A stretch of 64,000 nt of DNA from positions 208,386 to 272,385 of the forward strand of contig JAGTTF010000197.1 of NCBI GenBank assembly GCA_019095985.1, in the 5' to 3' direction. The notes below the pieces were generated by a model. It had not been told where the DNA came from, searched no databases, and worked only from the letters and a program-made list of their open reading frames with translations. Positions 21,100 through 32,560 of this stretch are shown one piece after another. Within the stretch, counting starts at the first letter, position 1; each line of letters starts with the position of its first letter. The DNA comes from Streblospio benedicti (lineage: Eukaryota; Annelida; Polychaeta; Spionida; Spionidae). The position numbers were made by a program, and so were the translations under genes.

Positions 21100-24000
21100 G
21101 AGTAATCCCCTGGGCTACCTCTGGTTAACCTGCTGGATCGCCATGAACCAATAACTATTTCTAGTCATGAGCAGATGACCCAAGAGTAACCTGACATACA
21201 TTGAGCTACTCTTGTGGACCTGTCTGACATGGATGTCAGACAGCATGATGGCGCTGGTGTAAGTATAATAGGTTGTGAAGGTTGTGAAGGTGCAATTCTG
21301 TTGCATGTAGAACATTGTGCTCGTTTTGACGCTTATGTCGCAGTTCATGCTAGGCCAATATACACATACTCTCGCCCTTGCCTTCATACCCTCGACGGCC
21401 TTGGTGGGCTGAATGAAGACAATCCAATACTTCAGCTCGAAGAGCTTTTGGTACAATTATACGGTTCATATAATTTAGTCTACAGTGTGCCAAAATGCTG
21501 ACTCAATATCGGAGTCCCAGAGCAGGGTGTCATCAACACATTTGGTCTTTCTGTTGAAATCTGTTGTTATGTCATCGAATGCTTTCGTATATGCATCCCC
21601 AGTTGCATGGAACCCTTGCGGTGATCTCAGGTATCTAAACCGACCCCATTCTGTAATGAATGTAGTTGCATCGCGTGCATCAGGAGCAAGTGGTAAGGAG
21701 TGGTATCCATTCCATGCGTCAACTACTGTTTTGTAGGTATTGGGGGGCACTACTGACGCCTGGTTGTAAGGTGATGGCGTGTGGTGTGTTTCCCTGTATG
21801 TTGCAGCATTAAGGGGCTGCAAGTCTATTGTCCGCCGTGGTGTACCTTCATGTTTTTGCAGCTATAACCATTCTTGAGCACCAAACTGTTGGAGTGCCTG
21901 GGGTACAGGTTCTATAATCCCAAGTCGAACGTCTCTATCTATGTCTGCTTTCACCTGTTTCTTCCAGTGGTGTGGGACAGGTATGGGGCTGTGGAATGCC
22001 TTTGCTTTTGCATCATTACGAAAATGAATATTCATTGGTTTTCCTGACATCATTGGTAATGGTTGGTGCTCACACACATTGAATGTACTGGAGCCATAAT
22101 AATCAAGCAACCACTTTTCAATTTTTCACGATTTTCAATGCTTAGTAAAATTGGACATTTATCTGGTCTAGGGGGTGGGGAAGTGCGTTTAAGACACCCA
22201 CATGTAGCTATACTATCACCTTCATTCAATGTTGGAGCTAATGCATTGAATTTTGTTGAAAATGAATCTGGCTGAGGGTAATTGTTTGGTAATATTCCCA
22301 AATCATGCTGTGATGTTTCGGAAAGGAAGAACCCACTGACATATTTACTCACATACACTAGCTGATGCGTAACACAGTTTCCAGCTTCTATCTTCAATGG
22401 TACCACACCTATTACATCCAGTGCATCTCCAGTGACTCCAATAATTCGATGTGAAGTTGGAATCAAATGGTGTTGACTTATTCTTAATATACCTAATATT
22501 TCAATGCCACTAGCACATGTTTGTGCTCCAGTGTCCGTGCATGCACTAACCATCACCTTATTTCGAGGTGCGTTTAAAGTGGTAGCAATGGTGCCTTTAA
22601 GTGTCGTAAATGCATCACATCAAACTGATACATATACTTTTAGCATAGGCAGGGGTTTAGGTTTTGCATGTTCAAACTTTCCATTTTTTGCACACTCCAT
22701 ATGAGGTTGCAAGGGGCTGGTGATGTCATTCCAAAGAAGTGCAAGTATCTTGGTTTTTGACAGTGACAATTTTAATGAAGCTGCAAGGAAGATGGAGAAA
22801 TTTGGAGGAGATAAAGGAGTGGATGTGGTTGAACCATCTGAAACTCAATGAAGACAAGACAGAGTACCTACTCATTGGAAGATCAGCGTCACTGAAGCAG
22901 ATTCCTGAACCTAATACTTTGTGCCTGGGTGCTTCAGTGATTGAACCTACTCGTTCTGCAAAAACATTGGGGTCATTGTTGACGCTGAACTCACCATGAT
23001 CCCCCGTCAACAACATATGCAAGGCATGCTATGGACAGCTCAGAGCATTCCCATGGATCCGTCCAAATCTGACAGAAGAGGCAACGAAAACATTGGTCCA
23101 TTCATTTGTTACATCACGACTGGATAGCTGCAATAGCATTTTTGTATGGATTGAGTGACCAGACTTTGCATAAACTGCAATTAGTTCAGAACAGTGCTGC
23201 TTTCGTATTATTACGAGAACAAAAAAGACACGAACACATAACTCCCATACTGAAGCGGTTACATTGGCTTCCTATAAAATATAGAATAGTGTATAAGATC
23301 TGCTTGACAGTTTTTAAGTGTTTGCAAGGCAAGGCACCAGAATATCTGTCATCCTTGATTGAGAGATATGTTCCAACAAGAGCCTTGCGATCAAGCAATA
23401 CTAACCTGCTAAACACTACAAAGTCAACCTTAAAACATTTGGGGAAAGATCGTTTGCATCTGCTGCTCCCGACTCTGGAATGTACTACCAGATTGGCTGC
23501 GTAGCTCGAGTGACCTCGAACAATTCAAGACTGATCTTAAAACTCACTTATTCACCTTAGCATATCCTCAGTGACTCTTGTATGAATTAAGTAAATAGAC
23601 ATCAAAAGACATTAAAATTACTAATCATTATTGCTTGCAATATAATAGTAATGTATATACATGTATATAAGTTTGTGACTGTAACTGTAAAATTGTATTA
23701 GATATGTTTCTTGTAAAGTATCTCGAGCACTAAATGTCATTTATGATTGTGATTTGATACTATAAAAATAAATTATTATTAAATTATTATTAACCTTTTT
23801 TTGTTTACTACTATCAGATTGCTGTAGTGCTATAGCGGAATTCATTGAAAGCTTTTTACATCTGCCTTTGCTCGACGGCCATGCTCCAGTGCTTGTATGA
23901 AATTAAACTTTTCTTCAAATGTTTGTAACTGACAGTCTTTAGCCAATGTCTCTTCCTGAATATCATCATCAGCACATCCTATTACCATTTGGTCTTCTAC

Positions 24001-24640
24001 CATTGACTCTGAATAAGTATTAACCTGATGGTTGCATAATGCACTAGAACATTTAAACATGAATCGACAATGTTGTGCCTTGCTCCTCAACTTGGCGGCG
24101 AATGTTTTGCGGTTTCCTCGTGTGATTGAACCATGGAATAAAATTCCCTTTCTGTGAACGGCCTTATTTTTACCACGCACAGCTAGTGTCTTTATATAGT
24201 CTAATAACTGCTGCTCGTTGAGGCTATCAATAGTATTGGCGCCAAGGAAATCAAACAATTTTTTGCCTTAAGTTTATTGTACAGCAATGTCTTAATTCTA
24301 ACCTGATTTCTTCTGCGTTTGACAGCTTGGCATTCTTCTTGTAATCTTTCCACTCATGAAGAAAATATTCCCACTGACTTTCGTTGCTTTCTATTTCAAT
24401 GATTGGTCGCTCTGGCTTCTTTGTGTTGGAGGGAGGGTGTGGATGTTGGACTTGCGACGCTTGAGCTGCAAGGGCACCCTGGACAGCACTTTGAATCAAA
24501 TTTTGAAGTTGTTCCTGTGTAATCTGGAGTCCCGCTGGTTGGGATCCTTGGGGTAGATTTTCCTGCTCGTTAGGCATGTTTTTTTCTTTTATCTTCTGAA
24601 TAAGGATCCTGCTGACTGCGCCATGAACGATCCCACTACA
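21100..24640 (-). mobile_element. Broken Ty3/Gypsy-like LTR retrotransposon
   Basis: Minus-strand remains lie in the usual order: a gag-like region near 24.6-23.85 kb, a protease-like region with a DTGA motif, reverse-transcriptase pieces, and a piece of the integrase zinc-binding region near 21.1-21.4 kb. A primer-binding-site-like TGGCGCAGTCAGCAGGATCC on the minus strand lies at about 24,620, so the 5' LTR would start just beyond it. A matching 3' LTR was not recognised. The element is a fossil with at least five breaks and has been split by a LINE fragment (22,745-23,795). It looks moderately old. Confidence 0.65.
22745..23795 (+). mobile_element. 5'-truncated CR1/L2-like LINE fragment inside the LTR element
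   Basis: The plus strand encodes the end of a non-LTR reverse transcriptase and its C-terminal region: WLNHLKLNEDKTEYLLIG, then ACYGQLRAFPWIRPNLTEEA, ATKTLVHSFVTSRLDSCNS, ITPILKRLHWLPIKYRI and KAPEYLSSLIERY. These blocks are in the order found in CR1/L2-type LINEs. The frame changes at least three times: near 22,997, near 23,150 and near 23,500. The 3' end is an ATT-rich tail (AAATTATTATT) at about 23,770-23,795, as expected for this group. It is a dead copy. Confidence 0.75.
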
Positions 24641-25189
24641 TGTTATTCACATGACTTTATTTACACAACTGCCGTCCATCCAAATCACAAGCATACAGTA
24701 GTATATACACAAGTACCTACACACAAATACAGAACACATGTTTATACTCTGCAACATATATAATATACATGTTCATAGTCTGCAATATTGTATACCGTCC
24801 CAGGCCGCTGTCTGCACACACGGACACAGCCAAGCGGAGCCAGCAGCAGCAGGCAGCGCCCAGGACACACAAAATAGTAGGACTCTCACGTGTTAGTATG
24901 TTTGCTGGGTATTGGTATGAAGAACTGTCACCCTACCGAAATCATACACAAATAGGAGTAAAGAATATAATCGGGATAGTCATTGTAGACTTCATTTGTT
25001 ACTATAACACAATAACATGCTACATAATTTATGGTGTAGTGTCAAATAATTCTGGAACAAACTCCATAATGCAATTAAAAAGTAAAACATGGATTTGATC
25101 ATTTCCAACCATACAGTTGGTATGGGGATATCTGCAAATCAATTGCTTTTTATCATTAAATGAATATTTTAAATATTTGATTTTCATAG
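24641..25189. other. Possible LTR and 5' flank of the downstream gene
   Basis: On the minus strand the region just beyond 24,640 would be the 5' LTR of the LTR element, though its outer edge is not clear. Positions about 24,800-24,870 are GC-rich with an AGC repeat (GCCAGCAGCAGCAGGCAGCG). That could be a promoter or 5' untranslated exon for the exon at 25,190 on the plus strand. Confidence 0.3.
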
Positions 25190-25306
25190 GTAGGAGAAGT
25201 AAACATGCCGCCTAAGAAAAGAAAAGTTAGTGGGGGTCAACCGCCAGCGGCAAGTGAAGATGACATGATGCCCAAAATAAAGAAAAAGTTAGTTCTAGCT
25301 CATCCA
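25190..25306 (+). CDS. First coding exon candidate with SV40-like nuclear localisation signal
   Basis: ATG at 25,205 opens a 34-codon frame ending at the consensus donor CCA|GTAAGT (phase 0). An acceptor-like TTGATTTTCATAG ends at 25,189, so the coding part would follow a short 5' untranslated stretch in the same exon. The peptide begins MPPKKRKVSGG; PPKKRKV is almost the SV40 large-T nuclear localisation signal, and a second basic patch KIKKKLV follows an acidic EDD. It is the nearest upstream start for the ankyrin-cGLR gene, and a basic N-terminus is also found in cGAS. The link to the exons at 29-38 kb is inference. A transcript read spanning both would settle it. Confidence 0.5.
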
Positions 25307-28219
25307 GTAAGTATCTTTTTTTTAATATATGACAGTTAAGTCGTCATGGTATTGCTCCCATTTTTCTGCAAAATGACATTCTTTTTTTTTAAATTTTGCT
25401 TGTATCTTCATAATTTTCTAATAGGGGCTAGACAACTGCTATATATAAAACTTCAATCACCACAAACCTGCCCTCATAAGCATTTCTTTTTGTGTAAATT
25501 GGGGTAGTAATGGGACATTGTTGGGGGTAACAGGATATTTGAAATATCTCTGGTCTTCTTAATGCCAGGTTTTGAAAATGATTTAAAAAAGATTAAATTT
25601 CTTATTCCAGGTTAAATACTTTTCAAATAAACGTAAGTGTTAAAAATATTAGTATTTCAGAATGTGTAGAAGTTAGGGTAACCAAATGTTCAGTTGGTGT
25701 GAGTAACACATCTCCAGTTATTTTTGTGAAATGGGTCACATGATTTTCATGAATTATTACCCTCCATTCCACCGTCGTTAGTCGCAACCTGAAGAAGTTC
25801 GCGGGTATCAGAGACTGGTTACGACAAAAATGCTGAGGCCCCAAAAATGGTGTCCCATTCCACCGTCGCCAAATGTTACGACTTGGTGGATAAATCAAGT
25901 GAAAATCAATCTCTCGACATGGTATTTTTTAGTGTCCTGTTAAATGGGTTATAAAGGTCTGGTTTTGGTCCTTGAAGTGGCGATTTATAAACTTTAGGAT
26001 TGATTTCTTTCTTTTATTTTTTAGTCTCCATTTTTTAGTTGAATGTCTTTAAAAACGGTCGCAGTGGCACTGCTATACAAGTTCAAAGCTTAACTTTTGT
26101 TTGTGTAAATCGTGGTGGTAACGGGACATGGTTGGGGACAACCGAATGTCACTCTCATAGATTGCATTATGGTCAGCTCAGGCAATAATTAGAGGAAAAC
26201 AACAGTCTTCTTAAAAACTCTAGAATTAAAGGTAGTCCATGACTGGCTTCCTTACACACTGGTTAGATATGACCGGAAGAGTTGAACTTTGACTTCGTCA
26301 GTACACTTTTTAAATCTATTTATCATTACATTTCCACGAGCATAGATAGCTTTAACATGATTCAGAAGGTCTTCATCTTCAGAAACATGGTTGTCAATAA
26401 ATACACCAAGATATTTTGTCTTAGACATTCCAAAGTTTTACCATTCAGGTACATGTTAGGAACGTAAAGTTTAGATAGGCTGCTTGGTTTTACACACATA
26501 TACTTATAGACTAGCGGCCATTTCTAAAATGGGGCCTGGATAAGGAGATACCCCAACTGGGGGTAGAGCAAGCTACATCCTATCTCATTTTGTTCAGTCG
26601 GTGCTCAGGCCTTTGGAAAGTATGGATATATATCAAATATCAGGTGCGAAGATACCTCAAATCGCCCGTTTCCATAGTAACCTCCATGTGCACATACCCT
26701 TGTACGGGATACATTTCCATCAATAACTTAGAATCTAAAGCACTTAAAATCATTAAACTTTGCACATATGCAGAAGATACCCTTCTCCAAATTTCAAGAC
26801 ATCTGGTGTTCACCGGAATGTTAGCGCACGCAGCGCCTCTAGCGGACATGTGGCAAACTATATAGATGAGCGATAATATAATTAAAGGTAACAAGGCCGG
26901 GAAAGTTTACAGGTAGAAATAGATAATAACTACGTATATATGCAGGTTCTAAAGCACAATATAATTGTTTATAATGAAAAATAAAATATGACAGCATATA
27001 AAGCATACGCTGCATATTGTTATCGTATACAGTTAAAAATGCAAGTGCATCATTTGCGACTTGTCAAATACTAGAGACCGTGATGATGTTTGAAAAGGAA
27101 CCTGTCCTGCGTGTTTTGAAAACCAGTTAACAATAAATTTTTTGATTGCATTTGGACTAAAAATTTTGGTTGATTTTTTCTATTGTGTGGTAAGACAATC
27201 TGAAGCAACACGTGATGATGGTGCTACATGGATCCCTGGCATTTATTACTTCATATATTACTTACATACAATGAATCTAAATAATGTTGGGTAAACATTC
27301 TTTTACCGGAATGCATTTTGCACATGATCTGTGATGAATAAAGTAGTTTAATGCATTTAAAATGGAACATACAAGTTGACTGTGCATCACGAACTCCCTG
27401 AGCAGTGTACTAGATGCGGTCGGCAACACCTTGACATATGTCCTATAAAGTCTATATGAATGACAGAGATTAATATTTTGTACCTCTATCTCTAGCCTCA
27501 CATACACGACTCCATGAAATGATATATTGCTTCAATGTCAATCTATTTACACCAGCATAGAATAGAAGTACACACACAAGTATGTTCTACTTGGGTTTGG
27601 GAGCTAAATGACGGTTTCTCACCTCCACCCCATGCCGGGCTCCGGGCTGAGCCCCATTAGGGCACTTTTTAATGAAGTTGAATTATACTCTATACATTAA
27701 AATTAATCAAGTCAGTGTTTGTAGTGTACATTATACCTTATTTCCTGCTATAAAAAGTTAAATAACGGCAAATAATGAATTTTCCCTCGGAATACTAATT
27801 TGGACCCCTAAAATACTAATTTGAACATCGGGGGTCTCAGCAGGTTGGCCCTGTAATCAATATTAGCAGTTTTTAAACCCAATAATCAATTTGCTGCTTG
27901 GTGGGAATATTGATTATTTTCCTGCTGTTTTAAAAAAGTGCATTGAATATCAGTAAATGTCATAAATGTACTTCTAGAAAGCAGAGTGCCCAAAATCGAA
28001 TCACTTCGACGTCGGCTCATATTGCATAGTCGTGTAAAGTTTGAACGAAATCGGTGCAACGGTTAAAGCTCTAGCTTGTCCGGAGACATACATACATACA
28101 TAGTTAGTTCGTTGGTTAGTTAGTTACAAATGAATGAAACACAATGCTTGCTTCAGCAGCTGAGCTGAAGCGACGCAAATATTCATTCCTACTGAATGAA
28201 TATCATATTTATCTACATT
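25307..28219. other. Long intron-like stretch with dispersed repeats
   Basis: No exon is supported. Two copies of TCCATTCCACCGTCG lie at about 25,763 and 25,855. Positions about 27,985-28,110 (GTTTGAACGAAATCGGTGCA, then ACATACATACATACAT) resemble the 3' end of RTE-type LINEs. The rest is AT-rich, consistent with a long first intron of the gene that may start at 25.2 kb. Confidence 0.4.
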
Positions 28220-28582
28220 CAGGGTTTAAAGCTAACTTCTTTTCATGTGCCCTGCAGGGCACACGATAGGCCAAATCCATGTGCCCTGATCTAATTTTTA
28301 TGTGCCCTGAAAATTTTTAGCCAAACCCCAGACGGTAAAATAAAAAAATAAAAACAAATGTTTTTTTTTGCTTTTTATTACTTAACACTAAGTTATATCA
28401 ATCATAAGTCTTAATTATCATATCAACTAACATTATAGATATGACGGTCGTGTATGGCCAAAATGTAATAAATTGTTTTTTTTTAAGGCATGCCCAGCAG
28501 GGCACAGAAGCCGAGATTTGATGTGCCCTGACTCAGATTTTGTGTGCCCAGGACACCAGGGCCTAGCTAGCGTTAAGCCCTG
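28220..28582. mobile_element. 363-bp TIR element with CAGGG ends, hAT-like
   Basis: The ends CAGGGTTTAAAGCTAAC and GCTAGCGTTAAGCCCTG are inverted copies (17 bases, 3 mismatches). Inside, GTGCCCTG recurs at least six times in both orientations near the ends, giving subterminal repeats. CAGGG-type termini are common in hAT elements, but no clear 8-base target duplication is visible, so the family is inferred. Confidence 0.55.
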
Positions 28583-28779
28583 ATTTATGTTACATGTCAA
28601 AATACAACATGGACACTACTAATATGCTGACAGCAAGTTCAGAACAATACATTTTCAATCATATCTAAAAATTTTGCCAGATCTACATCGCAATTTTGAT
28701 TATTCTGTTTGGTTTACATAATAGTGAACACTTACAGTGTCTATGAGAGACAGAGCCAGACATTTTGAACAAGTCATAT

Positions 28780-29250
28780 TATTTATAGTTGATGTGAGTA
28801 AAGTAGAGCCTGTAATAACTTGATATGTGTGATATCTGCCTGGTGCAGATTTCGTCATTCCCAGGCTGAGACAACCATTGTGTCAGTAATACACTGCCAG
28901 GACTTCCACATGATATTCTAAGCTTTAAGCCTATGCTGTGATTGTACACCACATGTAATGCAATTAGCACAGCACATAATGTGCATTGTCCAGTCTGCGC
29001 GTGTGGATCTGTAATAGCTTATATGTGTAATTCCATTCCCTGAACAGACGCCTCCAGCCACTGACAGTGGGAGCCGGGCGACTGATGGCAGCAGCACAGA
29101 TGTGGACATCCCTGGGTAAGACAATCATTGTGTTGGTAATACACTGCCAGGATTATCACATAATATTATCTAAGTCCATGTTGTGATTGCACACCACATG
29201 TGTTATATATTGCACAGCACTGGATGAATCATGCGTCATGTGTGTTCAGG
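28780..29250. repeat. Two tandem copies of a segment of about 250 bases, one carrying an exon
   Basis: Copy 1 (about 28,800-29,015) and copy 2 (about 29,010-29,250) share TAATACACTGCCAGGA, TGTGATTG(T/C)ACACCACATG and flanking blocks. Only copy 2 holds the exon-like block at 29,048-29,115; copy 1 has a short unrelated stretch there. The duplication thus surrounds a candidate exon of the ankyrin-cGLR gene. Confidence 0.6.
29048..29115 (+). CDS. Candidate small exon of the ankyrin-cGLR gene
   Basis: A CCTGAACAG acceptor and a CCTGG|GTAAGA donor bound a 68-base GC-rich block that reads TPPATDSGSRATDGSS and continues TDVDIPG in phase 0 from the 25.2-kb exon. It would be a disordered Ser/Thr-rich linker. 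Its length (68) leaves phase 2, which does not join the exon at 29,972 in frame. Either another exon of suitable length lies between them or one of these borders is wrong. Confidence 0.4.
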
Positions 29251-29971
29251 TACATAGGTGGATGGGGGGGGGGTATTACTTATGTTATCATGGACCACTG
29301 GGGGCCATGAAAATAAAACCATTTTAGATAGTAGAATAGTATAGAAACATTTATTTTCAGATTAAATCCTTAGAGATATATCAGCCCCTTCAAAATAGTT
29401 TGAATATTTCAGCCTGTTCCTCACCCACACAAAAAACAATAACCACCAATTTTTTGGGCTGCCCCTGTAAGTGCACATTTTCATGGCCCTACAAAATCAA
29501 GCGTATTTTTAGCTGCCACCCCCCACCACACCAAACACACACTAGGCTTTATTCCCCCATTAGCCCATGATAAATGGTGGACACGAGGAGATAAGTGACT
29601 TGGAATGTAAGTGAGAATTCCATGCGTTCTCTATATACAGTGTAATCATGTGAGATTTAGTCAGAACTACACATAGTGATTATTGGTGGAGGTTTGCCAG
29701 TTGACCAGACTCACAAGTAACAAAAAGTATCCACATCATGGAGAGTAAAATTGTGCGACAGACCATGAGTCTGTGTTCAGCTGGGTTATGACTCACACCT
29801 GAGATAGGTTGGGGTGGGGGTGATCAATAGTATTTTACGGGATAGATCAGGGCGGGGCCTAGTAATAACAGCTCCACCAATATTAGGGTGATATAATTGA
29901 GTGTACAGTAAAATATACCAATATTATTGACATTATTACCACTTCCACTAACTGTCACCATCATGTTACAG
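29116..29971. other. Intron-like stretch
   Basis: No exon with strong borders was seen. There is a poly-G run at about 29,262-29,272 and a T/C-rich stretch with GGGG and CCCC blocks at about 29,265-29,560 that resembles a decayed MITE. An exon that would restore the reading phase between 29,115 and 29,972 was looked for but not found. Confidence 0.4.
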
Positions 29972-30151
29972 GATCTGAGCATCGCACCCCATGAGTTGGC
30001 GGTCTCCATGGTAACCGGTGACCATAAAGGTACCGCCGCCTACCTCTCCACACACACACTCCCTGATTACGTGAATTGGTTCGGTGTACTGAGCTATGCA
30101 AGGGACCACGGCAGCCCGGAGATACGCGCGGCTCTCGCAGGCAGCACTCAG
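29972..30151 (+). CDS. Ankyrin-cGLR gene, N-terminal helical exon
   Basis: Acceptor CATGTTACAG, 180 bases, donor ACTCAG|GTGAGC, phase 0 on both sides. It encodes 60 residues of helical repeat character (DLSIAPHELAVSMVTGDHKG, then YARDHGSPEIRAALAG). The pattern fits a divergent ankyrin-type helix pair rather than a canonical repeat. It is GC-rich and joins the exon at 31,227 in phase. Confidence 0.65.
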
Positions 30152-31226
30152 GTGAGCAATGTGGAGTCAATGTGTAGTGTGTGTGTTAAATGTGTAATTT
30201 GGGTGATGGAGTCTCTCACCTGGTGGACATGGGTGGGGAGCGGAATGTGGGTGGGTGGTGTGGGAGGAGAGGGAGTAAGAGAGATGAGGGGGGTAACCAG
30301 GAAATTGAAGTTGTACAAGTATGATGTGGGAGTTTCTCTATTTTGAATGTCTTGATATTTTATATATCTAAGATCTAAAAACTATATATCATATTATCAT
30401 TTAGTCACCAAACCAGTCCGTCAATGTTCGTGGTGTAATAGTTTGTTGATGGAGGCTGCAGGATGTGTGTTGTGGAGTGGTTCATAGGTTGTGTGTGTTA
30501 CATGTGTGCATGTGTTGTATGTATAAGGTAGGTTTATACCCGTTGTGTCAGATTGTAGTGTTTGGGCACACATAGAAATCTCTCCCACTACCCGTCACCT
30601 CTACACCCTCCACACACAATCACCACCAAGCCTCCCTCAGCCGCCATCTAACCATGTGTTTGAACATATTTTGAGAACTCCCCCAATTCCCCCAACACAA
30701 ACACTTAAAAAAATCTCACCCCCCACTCCCTGTAAAACCCCCACCTCCCATATCATCCATCTCACCATCTGACCGTGTGTTATTGATATTGGTCATCCTG
30801 CTGAGAACCCTTAGAAAAATACAACCTCCCCCATTCCTGTTCACCCAGCTGTATCAACATCCTGTTCCGTCCCTTAACTCCTCACTCCCCCATCACACAG
30901 TGTGTTATTGTTACAGGTGTCGTGTACAAGATCAATGATGACCTGGTCACAATGCACCCCAACCCTCATACAATGTCCCCATTCAACCATTCACCCTGCT
31001 GTAAGCTATAACAGCATAGCAGCAATCGCCCCAACCACCCAGTAACCATATCAACATTCTCACCCAGACACACCCCACCCCCACACATCTCACAAAAAAT
31101 ACACTCCCCATCCCCCCTCAACACCTCATCTCCCTCCCCCTCCCCCCCCCCAGTGCCCAACCCATCAACATCCTCTCACCCTGACCCCCCCCCCCCCCAC
31201 CCATCTGACGTGTGTTGCTGTTACAG
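30152..31226. other. Intron with degenerate tandem repeats carrying acceptor-like sites
   Basis: TGTGTTATTGTTACAG followed by GTGTCG at about 30,902-30,922 closely copies the true acceptor and exon start TGTGTTGCTGTTACAG/GTGCCG at about 31,211-31,232. Related blocks (GTGTGTTATTGATATTGG at 30,775, ATGTGTTTGAACATATT at 30,655) are spaced by about 120-130 bases, or about 300 in the last case. The stretch is C-rich with ACCCCC runs up to 31,200. Confidence 0.5.
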
Positions 31227-31676
31227 GTGCCGCTGGACGACCTGCTGTGGCGGGCCGCGCTCCATGACGACCTGGACACGGTGCGCGTCTGTCTGAGCCG
31301 CCGCCGTGACGACCCTCGCTGGGCGGACGGACTGTATCGGTGCTGCACCCTCTGGGACTGGAACGGCTCCACCTGGTCGCCCTACCCCCGCACTGGTGTG
31401 GAGCTGATCGCCACCAAGGGCCCGCTGTACTCCCCGGAGCTGGGGCGCGCCGTTGTCCGCGGCGACCTGGACGCCGTGCTGGCGCGGCGGGAGGAGTTCC
31501 TCCGCTTGGACAGAACGGCCGCCGCGTGTCTCCTCATCATCGCCCACAAGGCCGGACATGGACACCTGGTGGACGGACTGGTGCAGGCGCGGCTCGTCAC
31601 CGCGGTCAACTTGTACAGGCTGATGGAGGATAATGAATGCAGTGACCTGGTGGAACGCGTCCTGAGGCAGTGTCAG
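31227..31676 (+). CDS. Ankyrin-cGLR gene, 150-codon helical exon
   Basis: Acceptor GCTGTTACAG and donor TGTCAG|GTGGGA enclose 450 bases in phase 0 with no stop. The protein is strongly helical, with ankyrin-like helix pairs (DDLLWRAALHDDLDTVRVCL; ELGRAVVRGDLDAVLARR; CLLIIAHKAGHGHLVDGLV) but without the usual TPLH turns. Between the first two pairs there is a Trp-rich insert (LYRCCTLWDWNGSTWSPYP). GC content is very high, roughly 65-70 percent by eye. It may be an N-terminal cap or a divergent stack. The product is inferred from continuity with the downstream exons. Confidence 0.75.
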
Positions 31677-32008
31677 GTGGGACATTACTGACTTGTGCAA
31701 AATGGGTTAACTGTTTATCACTGGCCAGGATTGGGAGAAAACAGAAAAAATACTGACCGTGAATGAGTTTGCAGTAACGATGAAGTTACACACAGAAGCA
31801 GTAATGTTACTGTGGGTCATGATGGTTTCGATCTAATGTTGAGCAGTGAGCTGAAAATCATGCCATTCATTTTTACATATCCCAGTGTGAATAATGTATG
31901 TACATTTAATTTCTTATACCTTTTATTTTTCACAACAGTCTCCTGTCTGTAAACTATAATGTGACATAGAAGTGTACTTCACATAACACAAATATTTGCT
32001 CCCATCAG
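31677..32008. other. Intron
   Basis: A 332-base AT-rich intron between two phase-0 exons of the ankyrin-cGLR gene. Nothing else was seen in it. Confidence 0.6.
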
Positions 32009-32324
32009 GTGAACGTGTGTGATGAGAACGCACTGACTCCGCTCCACGTCGCCGCTGCATGCTGGGGTGGTCTGACCACCCCCCTCCCCTGCTGCTCTCA
32101 CTCGGCGCCGATCCCGACCGTCAGGACGCCGCCGGCCGCACGCCGCTCCACATCGCGTGTAGGGGGGAGTGGCGGGACGAGATCCGGGCGCTGGTCCGGG
32201 GACGGACGACGGCGGCGGCGGTGGAGAGAGTGGAGGGCCGGGACAAGATGGTGAAACCGGCGGGAGGCGGCGGAGGCGTGGGGGTGGAGGACGTGAGAGG
32301 GCGCTGGTAGAGGCTGGTGCTAAG
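32009..32324 (+). CDS. Ankyrin-cGLR gene, ankyrin exon with two frame breaks
   Basis: Acceptor TCCCATCAG opens a canonical ankyrin repeat (ENALTPLHVAAA). The frame then shifts: the next repeat (LLLSLGADPDRQDAAGRTPL, HIAC) is read one frame away, and the end (ERALVEAGAK before donor GTGAGG) in the third frame. Each switch is in the same direction and fits one missing base. The first falls near a CCACCCCCCTCCCC run, the second among G runs between about 32,190 and 32,290. The flanking exons are in good order, so base-calling errors are likely, but a damaged allele cannot be excluded. The exon joins the next one in phase 0 (ALVEAGAK then VDVVDVNGQTPLH). Confidence 0.65.
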
Positions 32325-32560
32325 GTGAGGAGGGGGGGGGAGGGGAGGGGAGGGGGAGGGAGGGGGAGGGGGGAGGGGGGGAGGGGGGGAGGGGAGGGGA
32401 GGGGGGGGGGAGGGGGAGGGAGGGGGAGGGAGGGGAGGGGAGGGGGGGAGGGGGGAGGGGGAGGGAGGGGGGGAGGGGGAGGGGGAGGGAGGGGGAGGGG
32501 GGAGGGGGAGGGAGGGGGGGGAGGGGGAGGGAGGGAGGGAGGGGAGGGGGGAAGAGGGAC
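32325..32560. repeat. Polypurine GGGGA/GGGA tract of about 230 bases in intron
   Basis: From the donor at 32,325 on, the plus strand is almost purely G with single A bases every 4-9 positions, for about 230 bases. Such tracts can form G-quadruplex or triplex structures, and they collapse in assemblies. It starts inside the splice donor context (AAGGTGAGGAGGGGG), so it begins at the very start of the intron. Confidence 0.9.

Noticed and set aside
31221-31700. 159-codon minus-strand ORF opposite the 450-bp exon
   Set aside because: Shadow frame of a GC-rich exon. The plus strand has the splice sites and the in-phase neighbours.
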